Shown here piece by piece: positions 54,037-62,875 of a DNA stretch of 64,000 bases (position 1 is its first letter; each line of letters opens with the position of its first letter). This DNA comes from Rhizobium herbae. Its GTDB lineage: Bacteria > Pseudomonadota > Alphaproteobacteria > Rhizobiales > Rhizobiaceae. The position numbers were made by a program, and so were the translations under genes. The notes below the pieces were generated by a model. That model made no database searches, had not been told where the DNA came from, and saw only the letters and a program-made list of their open reading frames with translations. The DNA lies in the NCBI RefSeq assembly GCF_017873135.1, contig NZ_JAGGJV010000004.1, positions 434,001 through 498,000 of the forward strand. Direction: 5' to 3'.

Positions 54037-55055
54037 CCGAATCCGCTGACACGGCGTTTCTTGCGTCCCTCGGATGGTCCGATTTTTTTGCATCCCAGAT
54101 CGAACCGCACGAAACCGACCTGATACCACGGCGCATTGCCGAGGTTCACCGCGCCCGCCTGAGCGGCATATCCGCTGCCGGCCCGGTCAGGCTCGGTCTT
54201 GCCCATAAGATAAACACCGCCGACTTCGCGGTCGGCGACTGGGTGCTTGCCGATCCCCGGACCCATCTGCTCATCCGCCGCCTTGATCGCCGGACTGTGT
54301 TGCAGCGCCGGACCGAAGGCAGGCACGTCCAGCAGCTTGCCGCTGCCAATGTCGATACGCTGTTCATCGTCACATCCTGCAACGCCGATTTCAGCCCTGC
54401 CCGGCTGGAACGCTATCTGGCGCTGGCCAATCAGGCCGGAACGAACCCGGTGATCGTGCTGACCAAGGCCGACACGATCGACGATGCCAGCGCCTTCGAG
54501 CAGGAAGCACGGGGGTTGCAGCGCGGCCTCGAGGTCGTGGCCCTGAATGGCCGCTCCGCCGATGCCGCAGGCGCGCTCACCCCATGGTGCGGCACCGGGC
54601 AAACGGTGGCGCTGGTCGGATCATCGGGCGTCGGCAAGTCGACGCTGGTAAACACGCTCGCGGGCCTCAGCCACGAGGCCGCTCAGCAAACCGGAGAGAT
54701 CCGCGAAAGCGATGCCAAGGGTCGCCACACCACGACGTCACGGTCGCTGCACGCCATCGCCGGCGGCGGCTGGGTGATCGATACGCCGGGGATGCGCACA
54801 CTGCATGTCAGCGACGCATCGGATGGGATCGATACCCTGTTTTCCGAGATCACCGACCTTGCCCCTCTTTGCAGGTTCCGCGATTGCACCCACGACCATG
54901 AGCCGGGCTGCGCGGTTCAGGCGGCGGTGACTGCCGGCACCCTGGACGCGGACCGGCTGGCCCGCTGGCGCAAACTGCTCGACGAAAACGTCAGCAACAC
55001 GCCGGTGCAGACGGGACCGCGCGGCAACAAGATCAGCCAGAAGAAAAAATACTGA
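54033..55055 (+). CDS. rsgA: Ribosome small-subunit-dependent GTPase A
   Basis: A 340-residue circularly permuted GTPase that helps mature the 30S ribosomal subunit. An OB-like N-terminal domain is followed by G4 (VLTKAD), then G1 (GSSGVGKST) and G3 (DTPGM) in permuted order. A C-terminal zinc knuckle has the form C-x5-C-x-H-x5-C (CRFRDCTHDHEPGC). The start is GTG 54033; no in-frame ATG lies upstream before a stop. It follows the groES promoter region divergently and precedes a LysR gene by 16 bases. Confidence 0.95.
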   Translation: MTESADTAFLASLGWSDFFASQIEPHETDLIPRRIAEVHRARLSGISAAGPVRLGLAHKINTADFAVGDWVLADPRTHLLIRRLDRRTVLQRRTEGRHVQQLAAANVDTLFIVTSCNADFSPARLERYLALANQAGTNPVIVLTKADTIDDASAFEQEARGLQRGLEVVALNGRSADAAGALTPWCGTGQTVALVGSSGVGKSTLVNTLAGLSHEAAQQTGEIRESDAKGRHTTTSRSLHAIAGGGWVIDTPGMRTLHVSDASDGIDTLFSEITDLAPLCRFRDCTHDHEPGCAVQAAVTAGTLDADRLARWRKLLDENVSNTPVQTGPRGNKISQKKKY

Positions 55056-55071
55056 GGGCTGGGCGGTCGAC

Positions 55072-55974
55072 ATGCAGTTCAAGCGCAACGAAATTCATGA
55101 ACTGTCGATCTTTCTCGCGATCGTCCAGTATCGCAGCTTCCGGAAGGCGGCGGATCATCTGGATGTGACGGCTTCGGCGCTCAGCCACAGCATGAAAGCC
55201 CTTGAGCAAAGGCTGGGCGTGCGTCTGCTCAATCGAACCAGCCGCAGCGTTGCGCCAACCGCCGCCGGAACGGCGCTGGCCGAAAAGGTTTCTGCAGGGC
55301 TCGAGCTCATAAACTCCGGCTTGGAGGACCTGAGCGGGCACTATCAGGGTGCAGCCGGCAGCATTCGCATCAATGTTCTGAAGGATGCGGCCGTTCTGCT
55401 TTTGAGGCCGGCCATTCCGATCTTCCAGCAGCGCTTCCCCAATGTCGAGCTTGAGGTCGCCGTGGACGACCAGTTTGTCGATGTCACCGCGGAAGGCTTC
55501 GATGCCGGGATCCGGTACGGCGGCACCATCCCGGAAGACATGATCGCCATCCCTCTCACGCATCCTTTGAAATGGGTCGCGGTCGCAGCACCCGACTACC
55601 TCAAGAACCACGGTCGCCCTGCGGTGCCGGAGGACCTGCATTCCCATCACTGCATCCGCATCCGTACAGGCCGCGGACAGATCTACAAATGGGAGTTCGA
55701 ACGCGGCGACGACCGGCGCGAGATCGACGTTCCCGGAGCGCTGATTTCTGGCGAAACCGACCTTGCCATCAATGCGGCACTTGAAGGTGTCGGGATATCC
55801 TATTGCCTGGAAAGGCTTGCAAGCCCCTACCTGTCGGCTGGGCGCCTGGAAGTGGTTCTTCCGAAGTGGGCGTCGATGGGGCCGCCGCTTTCGATGTATT
55901 ACTCCAGCCGACGTCAGCTTCCCTTCGGCGTCGAGGCCCTGATCAAGATCATTCGAAACCTCAACGGACTCTAG
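55072..55974 (+). CDS. LysR-family transcriptional regulator
   Basis: A 300-residue LysR protein. The winged helix is in residues 5-65 (FRKAADHLDVTASALSHSMKALEQRLGVRLLNRTSR) and the effector domain follows (RINVLKDAAVLLL; FDAGIRYGG). It lies on the same strand as the epimerase and aldo/keto reductase genes downstream, which it may control, although LysR genes are more often divergent from their targets. The inducer is unknown. Confidence 0.93.
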   Translation: MQFKRNEIHELSIFLAIVQYRSFRKAADHLDVTASALSHSMKALEQRLGVRLLNRTSRSVAPTAAGTALAEKVSAGLELINSGLEDLSGHYQGAAGSIRINVLKDAAVLLLRPAIPIFQQRFPNVELEVAVDDQFVDVTAEGFDAGIRYGGTIPEDMIAIPLTHPLKWVAVAAPDYLKNHGRPAVPEDLHSHHCIRIRTGRGQIYKWEFERGDDRREIDVPGALISGETDLAINAALEGVGISYCLERLASPYLSAGRLEVVLPKWASMGPPLSMYYSSRRQLPFGVEALIKIIRNLNGL

Positions 55975-56122
55975 GGCTTACCTCCGATCGATGAGCAGAG
56001 TTCATCGGTTCAGTGATTTCCAACCCATTGATTCATCGCTGCCCGGCATTGTACCGCTTCTTCCGAACCTTCATGGCCCTCGCTCCGGAGCAGGGCGTCG
56101 TTCGAGAAGAAGCGGAATTCAA

Positions 56123-57019
56123 ATGAGCAAACGGGTCATCTTTACCGGCGGCAGCGGCAAGGCCGGCCGCCACGCCGTTCCCTATCTACTGAACAAGGGG
56201 CACAAGGTCCTGAACCTTGACCTCGTGCCGCTGGACTACCCCGGCGTCCGCACGCTCATCACGGATCTGACCGATGGTGGCCAGACCTTCAATGCCTTGT
56301 CGATGCATTTCGGCGGCGAGGATCTGCAGACGGGAGGCGGACCCGCTAAGGTTGACGCCGTCGTGCATTTCGCCGCAATTCCGAGCCTCTTCCTCAAGCC
56401 CGACAACCAGACCTTCGCGGTCAATGCGATCTCGACCTACAACGTCATCGAGGCCGCCGCGAAGCTTGGCATCCCCAAGGTGATCATCGCATCCAGCGAA
56501 ACGACCTACGGTGTCTGCTTTGCCGAGGGCGACAAGGAATTTCATTCCTTCCCGTTGGAAGAGGACTACGATATCGACCCAATGGACAGCTACGGTCTGT
56601 CCAAGGTCGTCAACGAAAAGACCGCGCGGGCGTTTGCGATGCGCAGCGGGATCGACATCTACGCCTTGCGGATCGCCAACGTCATCGAACCGCATGAGTA
56701 TGACCGTTTTCCGGCTTTCCTCGCCGATCCGGCATCGCGCAAGCGCAACGCCTGGAGCTACATCGATGCCCGCGACCTCGGGCAGATCGTCGACCTTTGC
56801 CTTAAGACAGATGGCCTTGGCTTCCAGGTCTTCAACGCCGTCAACGACACCATCACCGCGACCGAACCGACACGCGAGTTTCTCAGCCGCTGGGCTCCGA
56901 ACACGCCAATCGTCCGAGAGCTAGGCGAATTCGAAGCGCCTCTTTCGAACCGGAAGATTCGGGAAGTTCTCGGCTTCAAGGAAGAACACAACTGGCGGAA
57001 ATACGTGTCCGGCATCTGA
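56123..57019 (+). CDS. NAD-dependent epimerase/dehydratase
   Basis: A 298-residue extended short-chain dehydrogenase. The Rossmann motif is VIFTGGSGKAGRH at the N-terminus, and the catalytic Tyr-Lys pair is in DSYGLSKVVNEK. It probably acts on a nucleotide sugar or a sugar acid; uronate dehydrogenase and epimerase are both possible. ATG 56123 is chosen because the Rossmann motif starts there; an in-frame upstream extension to 55991 is not family-like. It lies 71 bases before the aldo/keto reductase gene. Confidence 0.85.
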   Translation: MSKRVIFTGGSGKAGRHAVPYLLNKGHKVLNLDLVPLDYPGVRTLITDLTDGGQTFNALSMHFGGEDLQTGGGPAKVDAVVHFAAIPSLFLKPDNQTFAVNAISTYNVIEAAAKLGIPKVIIASSETTYGVCFAEGDKEFHSFPLEEDYDIDPMDSYGLSKVVNEKTARAFAMRSGIDIYALRIANVIEPHEYDRFPAFLADPASRKRNAWSYIDARDLGQIVDLCLKTDGLGFQVFNAVNDTITATEPTREFLSRWAPNTPIVRELGEFEAPLSNRKIREVLGFKEEHNWRKYVSGI

Positions 57020-57090
57020 TTGCGCGTTCGAGCCGCGAGGCATGAAGCCGTAGCGGACGGCCGCGATCTCCATCTCAAAAGGAAGACGAC

Positions 57091-57915
57091 ATGACGATAG
57101 AACCAATGGTCGCCGGCATCCCGCAGATGGGTTACGGCACGTGGAACCGCTCCGTGGACGAAGCCTATCAGGGCGTCATCTGGGCGTTGGAGGCCGGCTG
57201 CCGGCACATCGACACCGCCCAGGGCTACAACAATGAAGAGGGCGTCGCCCGCGGTATCAAGGATGCGGGCGTGCCGCGCAGCGACATCTTCATTACCACG
57301 AAGGTGAAGCCAGAGAACTACGGACCCGGCGCGATCATGCCTTCGGTCCGGGAAAGCCTGGAAAAGCTGCAGACGGATCAGGTCGATCTGCTGCTTTTGC
57401 ACTGGCCATCGCCGCACAACAAATATCCGCTTGCGGACTATCTCGGCCAGTTCGCCGAGGCTTTCGACATCGGCCTGGCCAAGCGGATCGGCGTTTCGAA
57501 TTTCACCAGGGCGCTGATCGACGAAAGCATCCGCCTGCTCGGTGATCGCACGATCACCACCAATCAGGTGGAGTGCCATGTCTATATGCAGAACCGGCCG
57601 ATCATCGATCATTGCGAAACGCTCGGCATCGCCGTCACCGCCTATTCCCCGCTGGCGCGTGGCGCCGTCGTCGGCGACCCGGTTCTCGAAGAGATCGGCA
57701 AGGCGCATGGCGCGACGGGTGAGCAGATCGCACTCGCCTTCCTGATGGCCAAGGGGCATATCGTCATCCCTTCTTCGTCCAGGAAGGATCGCATCATCCT
57801 GAATTTCGAGGCGCGCAAGATCGCGCTGACACCGGCCGAGATCAAACGCATCGAAGGTCTGGAAAAGGGCATGCGACTGGTGAACGGCGACTGGTGCCCC
57901 GTCTGGGACGTTTGA
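57091..57915 (+). CDS. Aldo/keto reductase
   Basis: A 274-residue NADPH-dependent oxidoreductase of the aldo/keto reductase superfamily. The catalytic tetrad is Asp41 and Tyr46 (HIDTAQGYNNEE), Lys71 (ITTKVKPEN) and His104 (LLLHWPSP). The cofactor phosphate region reads VIPSSSRKDRI. A ribosome site AAAAGGAAGACGAC precedes ATG. It is cotranscribed with the epimerase; the substrate is likely a sugar or small aldehyde. Confidence 0.92.
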   Translation: MTIEPMVAGIPQMGYGTWNRSVDEAYQGVIWALEAGCRHIDTAQGYNNEEGVARGIKDAGVPRSDIFITTKVKPENYGPGAIMPSVRESLEKLQTDQVDLLLLHWPSPHNKYPLADYLGQFAEAFDIGLAKRIGVSNFTRALIDESIRLLGDRTITTNQVECHVYMQNRPIIDHCETLGIAVTAYSPLARGAVVGDPVLEEIGKAHGATGEQIALAFLMAKGHIVIPSSSRKDRIILNFEARKIALTPAEIKRIEGLEKGMRLVNGDWCPVWDV

Positions 57916-57989
57916 GACCCAGCCTCCCGATCAATCCACCGCTTCAGAAAAGCGCTGAAACCGTATCGACAACGCAATAAGATTGCGGT

Positions 57990-58023
57990 AACAGAGTTGA
58001 TTAATCGATTAATCAACTCTGTT
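57990..58023. promoter_or_regulatory. 34-bp perfect palindrome before lacI-type gene
   Basis: Bases 57990-58023 are exactly self-complementary around the C-G step at 58006/58007. The core TTGATTAATCGATTAATCAA (57997-58016) has the form of LacI-family operators. It ends eight bases before the regulator ATG, so a transcript crossing it could fold a 17-bp hairpin over the ribosome site. Autoregulation is the simplest reading. Confidence 0.75.
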
Positions 58024-58030
58024 GGATCGA

Positions 58031-59080
58031 ATGGCCGTAGCGCGCACAGGATCGAATCTCAGCCAGATCGCCGCTCTCCTCGGCGTGTCTTCGGCGACGG
58101 TTTCCAATGCGCTTTCCGGAAAAGGCCGGGTCTCGGCAGAGCTCGCCGAGAAGGTCCGGGCGACTGCCGCCGAACTCGGCTATACGCCAAGCCTAACCGG
58201 GCGGGCGCTGCGCACCGGCCGTACCGGCGTTCTTGGCCTCGTACTCCCCGACATCGCCAATCCGCTGTTCCCGCAGATCGCCCAGGCGATCGAACATGCG
58301 GCAAGCAAGGCCGGTTACGGTGTGCTGATCGCCGATTCGCGCGGCGATGTTGCGCTCCAGACCGACGCCATCAACCGTCTGATCGAACGTAATGTCGACG
58401 GCATCGTCATCGTTCCGCGGCTTGGCACCCGCATTGCGGATATCGGTTGCCCGGTCGCGGTGATCGACAGCCCCTCCACCCCCGGCAATACGGTTTCCGC
58501 CGATCATTGGCAGGGCGGACAGGCGATTGCCGAGCATCTGGTCTCGCTTGGGCATCGCAAGTTTCTGCTGATCGGCAACAACCCCGCGTCGAACGTGCAG
58601 AACGATCGCATCGGCGGCATGAAATCCCGGCTTCCCGAGGGCGGCATTGCGGACGTGCTGTGGATTGAAAGGCACGAGCAGGTTCATGGCAAGGGAAGTC
58701 TTCTCGGCCTAAAGCAAAAGTTGGACCAGGGTTTTACGGCCTTTGCAGCCGTCTCCGATCTGCACGCGCTTCGGGCGCTGACCGAATTGCAACGCGCCGG
58801 CATCGGTGTGCCCGAAGATGCCAGCGTCACCGGTTTCGATGATCTCGTCTGGTCGTCTGTCATCACCCCCAGCCTCACCACTGTCCGGATGAACATGGCT
58901 GAAATCGCCGACATCGCCATCGCGGCGCTGGTTCGCGTCATTGAAGCCGATACCGCATCCGGTTCCGACATACCGCGGACCGCGACCGGCACGGTTGCCG
59001 CCGCCGAGCGATCCAGCGTGCCCATGCAATTGGTGGTCCGGCAGACATCGGGACCACCGGCACCCATCGACAGCGCATGA
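58031..59080 (+). CDS. LacI-family transcriptional regulator
   Basis: A 349-residue LacI protein. The DNA-binding headpiece is at residues 10-60 (LSQIAALLGVSSATVSNALSGKGRVS) and the periplasmic-binding-protein-like effector domain follows (GVLGLVLPDIANPLFPQIAQ onward). ATG 58031 is chosen over a TTG at 58022 that lies inside the palindrome. It is cotranscribed or closely linked with an ABC importer, a nucleoside hydrolase and an adenine deaminase, so a nucleoside or its sugar is a plausible effector. Confidence 0.9.
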   Translation: MAVARTGSNLSQIAALLGVSSATVSNALSGKGRVSAELAEKVRATAAELGYTPSLTGRALRTGRTGVLGLVLPDIANPLFPQIAQAIEHAASKAGYGVLIADSRGDVALQTDAINRLIERNVDGIVIVPRLGTRIADIGCPVAVIDSPSTPGNTVSADHWQGGQAIAEHLVSLGHRKFLLIGNNPASNVQNDRIGGMKSRLPEGGIADVLWIERHEQVHGKGSLLGLKQKLDQGFTAFAAVSDLHALRALTELQRAGIGVPEDASVTGFDDLVWSSVITPSLTTVRMNMAEIADIAIAALVRVIEADTASGSDIPRTATGTVAAAERSSVPMQLVVRQTSGPPAPIDSA

Positions 59081-59120
59081 TCAAGAAAACCACCAGCCCC
59101 CCCCCAGAAGGAGAACGCAT

Positions 59121-60143
59121 ATGAACAAAATGATCTTTTCATCGGCTGCCGCGCTGATGCTGACCATGGGTGCCGCCCATGCGCAGGAAAAGACCCTGAC
59201 GATCTCCGTCTATGCCTTCGCGCAGGACGAGTTCAAGGAGATCGTCTACGATCCCTTCGAAGCCAAATGCGGCTGCAAGCTGGTGGTGGAAACCGGCAAC
59301 AGCGTCGAGCGTCTGGCCAAGATCGAGGCCAACAAGGCCAATCCGGTCATCGACATGGCGGTCGTTTCCATGGCCGACGCGCTTTCGGCTGCGCGTAGCG
59401 GTCTGATCGAGAAGATCGATACGTCCAAGCTCACCAATTTCGACAAGCTCTACGACATTGCCAAGGACCCGAACGGCGACGGCATGAGCGTCGGCTACAC
59501 TTTCTATGCCACCTCCATCGTCTACCGCACCGACAAGATGAAGATCGAGTCCTGGGCCGATCTTATGAAGCCGGAATATGCCGGCCATGTCGCCTTCCCG
59601 AATGTCACCACCAACCAGGGGCCGCCGGCGCTCTACATGCTCGGCCAGGCGCTCGGCAAGGATACACCGGACCTCAAGGGCGCGATCGAAGCGGTCGGTG
59701 CGGCGAAGGACGACATCGTCACCTTCTACGTCAAATCCTCGCAGCTCGTTCAGCTGATGCAGCAGGAGGAAATCTGGGCGGCACCGATCGGCCGCTTCTC
59801 CTGGGCGCCGTTCAACAAGCTCGACCTGCCGCTCGGATGGGCGACCCCGAAGGAAGGCCAGACCGGCGGCATGAACGTCATGGTCCTGACCAAGGGATCG
59901 AAGAACCAGGATCTGGCGCTCCAGTTCATGGACTTCTGGCTGTCGACCGAAATCCAGACCAAGCTTGCCGAAAAGCTGGTCGACAGCCCGGCCAACAAGG
60001 AAGCCAAGGTTTCCGACGCGGTTGCCGGCAACATCACCTATGGCGAGGAGACGGCCAAGAGTCTCAAGCTGATTCCGTCGGCGGTCGCGCTGGATAACCG
60101 CGATGCCTGGCTGTCCGAGTGGAACGCCAAGGTCGGCCAGTAA
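59121..60143 (+). CDS. Periplasmic binding protein, polyamine/iron-type ABC importer
   Basis: A 340-residue family 1/8 solute-binding protein with a signal peptide (IFSSAAALMLTMGAAHA). Mature features include FKEIVYDPFEAKCGCKLVVETGN and a hinge near GYTFYATSIVYRTDK, as in spermidine/putrescine and ferric-iron binding proteins. The ribosome site AGAAGGAGAACGC is strong. Linked nucleoside hydrolase and adenine deaminase genes suggest that a purine nucleoside is the true ligand; that is inference. Confidence 0.9.
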   Translation: MNKMIFSSAAALMLTMGAAHAQEKTLTISVYAFAQDEFKEIVYDPFEAKCGCKLVVETGNSVERLAKIEANKANPVIDMAVVSMADALSAARSGLIEKIDTSKLTNFDKLYDIAKDPNGDGMSVGYTFYATSIVYRTDKMKIESWADLMKPEYAGHVAFPNVTTNQGPPALYMLGQALGKDTPDLKGAIEAVGAAKDDIVTFYVKSSQLVQLMQQEEIWAAPIGRFSWAPFNKLDLPLGWATPKEGQTGGMNVMVLTKGSKNQDLALQFMDFWLSTEIQTKLAEKLVDSPANKEAKVSDAVAGNITYGEETAKSLKLIPSAVALDNRDAWLSEWNAKVGQ

Positions 60144-60247
60144 CCGCCAATACGAATGCCTCCCAAGGCAAGGGGCGCGGCCGGCCCATTTTTGTTCGCT
60201 GCCGCGCCCCGACTGAAACATTTGAACACCGCTGGAGACGACCAACC

Positions 60248-61075
60248 ATGTTCCAGAACCGGGCAGAAGCACTGGCGCTCGCCCTGCCGGCCGCGATTTT
60301 CGCCGGGCTGGTCTTCCTCGTGCCGGTCATCCTGCTGCTGTCGGAAGGGTTTCGCTCGGCGGATAGCTGGAGCCTGTCGGCCTATGCGGACTTCTTTTCG
60401 CAGCCGCTGAACCGGACCGTCTTCCTGCGGACGCTGAAGCTCGGCGCGATCGTGACTGCCGCTGCGGCCGTGATCGGCTATGCCACGGCCTATGCCATCG
60501 TCAGCCTGCCGCCGGGCGCCAAGGGACGCATGATCGGACTTGTGGTTCTGCCGCTGATGATTTCGCCGGTGGCGCGCACCTATGCCTGGATCGTCATCCT
60601 CGGCCGTACCGGCATCGTCAACCAGGCGCTGATGGCGATTGGCCTCAGCGACGAGCCTATCCGCATCCTGTTCAGCGAAACCGCCGTCTTCATCGGCCTA
60701 CTGCAGCTCTTCCTGCCGCTGATGGTGATCTCGCTCATAAGCGCGCTCGAAAACCTGCCCAAGGATGTCGTGCCCGCCGCCCGCGTCCTTGGCGCCAACT
60801 GGTTCCAGGTGTTCTGGAAGGTCATTCTGCCACTCACCCGTGAAGGTCTGGTGGTCGGCGGAACGCTGGTCTTCACCGGCTCGATGACGGCCTATATCAC
60901 CCCGGCCATTCTTGGCGGATCGAAGGTGCTGATGCTGGAGACGCTGCTTTACCAGCAAGTCACCGTCGCCAACAATTTCGTGTCGGCCAGCGTCATCGCC
61001 TTCATCCTGATCGTCATGAGTTTCGCCGCCAATATTCTCCTGAAGCGGGTCGCAACGGCGAGGAACAAGCGATGA
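60248..61075 (+). CDS. ABC permease 1 (PotB-like)
   Basis: A 275-residue inner-membrane permease with about six helices, opening LALALPAAIFAGLVFLVPVILL, and the ATPase-contact loop around VVPAARVLGANWFQVFWKVILP. ATG 60248 is chosen after GGAGACGACC. It overlaps the second permease gene (ATGA). It works as a heterodimer with that gene's product. Confidence 0.92.
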   Translation: MFQNRAEALALALPAAIFAGLVFLVPVILLLSEGFRSADSWSLSAYADFFSQPLNRTVFLRTLKLGAIVTAAAAVIGYATAYAIVSLPPGAKGRMIGLVVLPLMISPVARTYAWIVILGRTGIVNQALMAIGLSDEPIRILFSETAVFIGLLQLFLPLMVISLISALENLPKDVVPAARVLGANWFQVFWKVILPLTREGLVVGGTLVFTGSMTAYITPAILGGSKVLMLETLLYQQVTVANNFVSASVIAFILIVMSFAANILLKRVATARNKR

Positions 61076-61851
61076 CCCAGAGACTGTTTGCCCCGATCAC
61101 TTTGCTTCTGGTGTTGATCTTCCTGATCGGCCCGTTCCTGATCATCGTCGCCGCCTCGTTTTCGGCCGGCGATACGCTGGCCTTCCCGCCGCAGGGCTTC
61201 TCGTTCAAATGGATCCTCAAGGTCTTCACCGTCGAGAGCTTTCGCGACAGTTTCGTCATGTCTATGTTCCTGGCGATCGGCGGCACGTTCGCGGCCCTTC
61301 TGCTCGGCATTCCCGCTGCCTATGCCATGTCGCGCTACAAGCTGCCGTTTTCGGAAACCGTGCGCACGATCGTCTCCGCACCGATCATCGTGCCGGGCAT
61401 CATCGTCGGCCTGGCGCTGCTGCGCTATTTCGTCGTGCCCATCGGCCTTTCGATCACGCTGGCGCTGTTCCTCGCCCATACGGCTCTGGTGCTGCCCTAC
61501 GCGGTGCGGGTGGTCTCGGCGAGCCTCAATAACCTGCGCTCGGATATCGAGGAAGCGGCGGTACTGCTCGGCTCATCCCGGCTCGGGGCTTTCTTCCGGG
61601 TGGTGCTGCCCAATATTCGCGGCGGCATCCTGTCGGCCTTCATTCTCGGTTTCGTCACCAGCTTCAATCAGGTGCCGGTCTCGCTGTTCCTCTCCGGGCC
61701 CGGCGTGCGCACCCTGCCGGTCGACATGCTCGGCTACATGGAGATCGTCTTCGATCCGTCGATCGCCGCCCTGTCTTCGCTGCTCGCTTTCCTGTCCATC
61801 GGCATCGTCTTTGCCGCCGAACGTTTTCTGGGGTTCTCCCGTTATGTCTGA
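61072..61851 (+). CDS. ABC permease 2 (PotC-like)
   Basis: A 259-residue inner-membrane permease paired with PotB-like protein 1. The EAA loop reads DIEEAAVLLGSSRLGAFFRVVLP. Starts and stops overlap the genes on both sides (ATGA at its start; eight bases shared with the ATPase gene), which indicates one tightly coupled operon. Confidence 0.93.
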   Translation: MTQRLFAPITLLLVLIFLIGPFLIIVAASFSAGDTLAFPPQGFSFKWILKVFTVESFRDSFVMSMFLAIGGTFAALLLGIPAAYAMSRYKLPFSETVRTIVSAPIIVPGIIVGLALLRYFVVPIGLSITLALFLAHTALVLPYAVRVVSASLNNLRSDIEEAAVLLGSSRLGAFFRVVLPNIRGGILSAFILGFVTSFNQVPVSLFLSGPGVRTLPVDMLGYMEIVFDPSIAALSSLLAFLSIGIVFAAERFLGFSRYV

Positions 61852-62869
61852 CACATCCTTCCTCACCCTCGACAAACTTTCGCTGGCCTACGGCAATACA
61901 GTCGCCGTCAAGGATCTCGATCTCGATATCCGCAAGGGCGAATTGCTGGCGCTGCTCGGCCCCTCCGGCTGCGGCAAGACCACGACCATGCGTTCGATTG
62001 CCGGCCTGATGACGCCGGTTGGTGGACGCATTCGCCTTGATGGCGCCGACATCACCCGCGTCGCGGCCAACAAGCGGGCGGTCGGACTGGTGTTCCAGTC
62101 CTATGCGCTGTTTCCGCATTTGACGGTGTTCGAAAATGTCGCCTTCGGCCTGAAGCTCAAGGGCATGCGCGGCGCGGAACTGGAGGCAAAGGTCGCATCA
62201 GGCCTCAAATCCGTTGGCCTTGCAGCCTTCGCCGATCGCAAGACGCCGGAACTGTCCGGCGGCCAGCAGCAGCGCGTCGCGCTTGCCCGCTCCATGGTGA
62301 TGGAACCCAAAGTGCTTCTGCTCGACGAACCGCTCTCCAATCTCGATGCCCGCCTACGGCTTGAAATGCGCACGGAGTTGCAGCGCGTGCAGAAGGAAAG
62401 CGGCGTGACGATGATTTTCGTCACCCACGATCAGGTCGAGGCGTTGGCGCTCGCTGACCGGATCGTCGTGATGAAGAACGGCGCCATCGAGCAGATCGGC
62501 ACGCCGGAGGAGATCTACAACCATCCGGTCTCCAGCTTCGTCGCCGATTTCGTCGGCTTCGAAAACATCTTCGCCATCCGCGACGGCAAACTTGTTGCCG
62601 GCACCGGCGAGGTCTTTCTTTCGGGCAAACTTCCCGAGGCAGCCGGACTGGCCTGGCGCCCGCGCGCAATTTCTCTGGGCTCCGGCCCCTTGAAGGGGAT
62701 CGTGCGCGGCGTTTCCTTTGCCGGCGGCACGCGCGAATATGTGCTGGAAACGCCACTGGGTATCATCAAGGCCGAAGTGGACGCGGCCTTGCCGGCTCAT
62801 GCCCTCGGTACCGATGTCGCGTTCGACCTGCCGGTCGGAAGCGCCGCACCGCTCAAGCGGTTCGGGTAG
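61844..62869 (+). CDS. ABC importer ATPase (PotA/UgpC-like)
   Basis: A 341-residue ATPase for the two permeases before it. Walker A is GPSGCGKTTT, signature LSGGQQQR and Walker B VLLLDEPLSNLD. A TOBE-type C-terminal domain follows from about residue 240 (FVGFENIFAIRDG). ATG 61844 is chosen because the conserved N-terminus starts there; open sequence further upstream in this frame overlaps the permease. It is six bases from the nucleoside hydrolase start. Confidence 0.95.
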   Translation: MSDTSFLTLDKLSLAYGNTVAVKDLDLDIRKGELLALLGPSGCGKTTTMRSIAGLMTPVGGRIRLDGADITRVAANKRAVGLVFQSYALFPHLTVFENVAFGLKLKGMRGAELEAKVASGLKSVGLAAFADRKTPELSGGQQQRVALARSMVMEPKVLLLDEPLSNLDARLRLEMRTELQRVQKESGVTMIFVTHDQVEALALADRIVVMKNGAIEQIGTPEEIYNHPVSSFVADFVGFENIFAIRDGKLVAGTGEVFLSGKLPEAAGLAWRPRAISLGSGPLKGIVRGVSFAGGTREYVLETPLGIIKAEVDAALPAHALGTDVAFDLPVGSAAPLKRFG

Positions 62870-62875
62870 GCCGCC

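Noticed and set aside
57943..57958. TTCAG/CTGAA stem after the aldo/keto reductase gene
   Set aside because: Only five base pairs and no T run; too weak to call a terminator.
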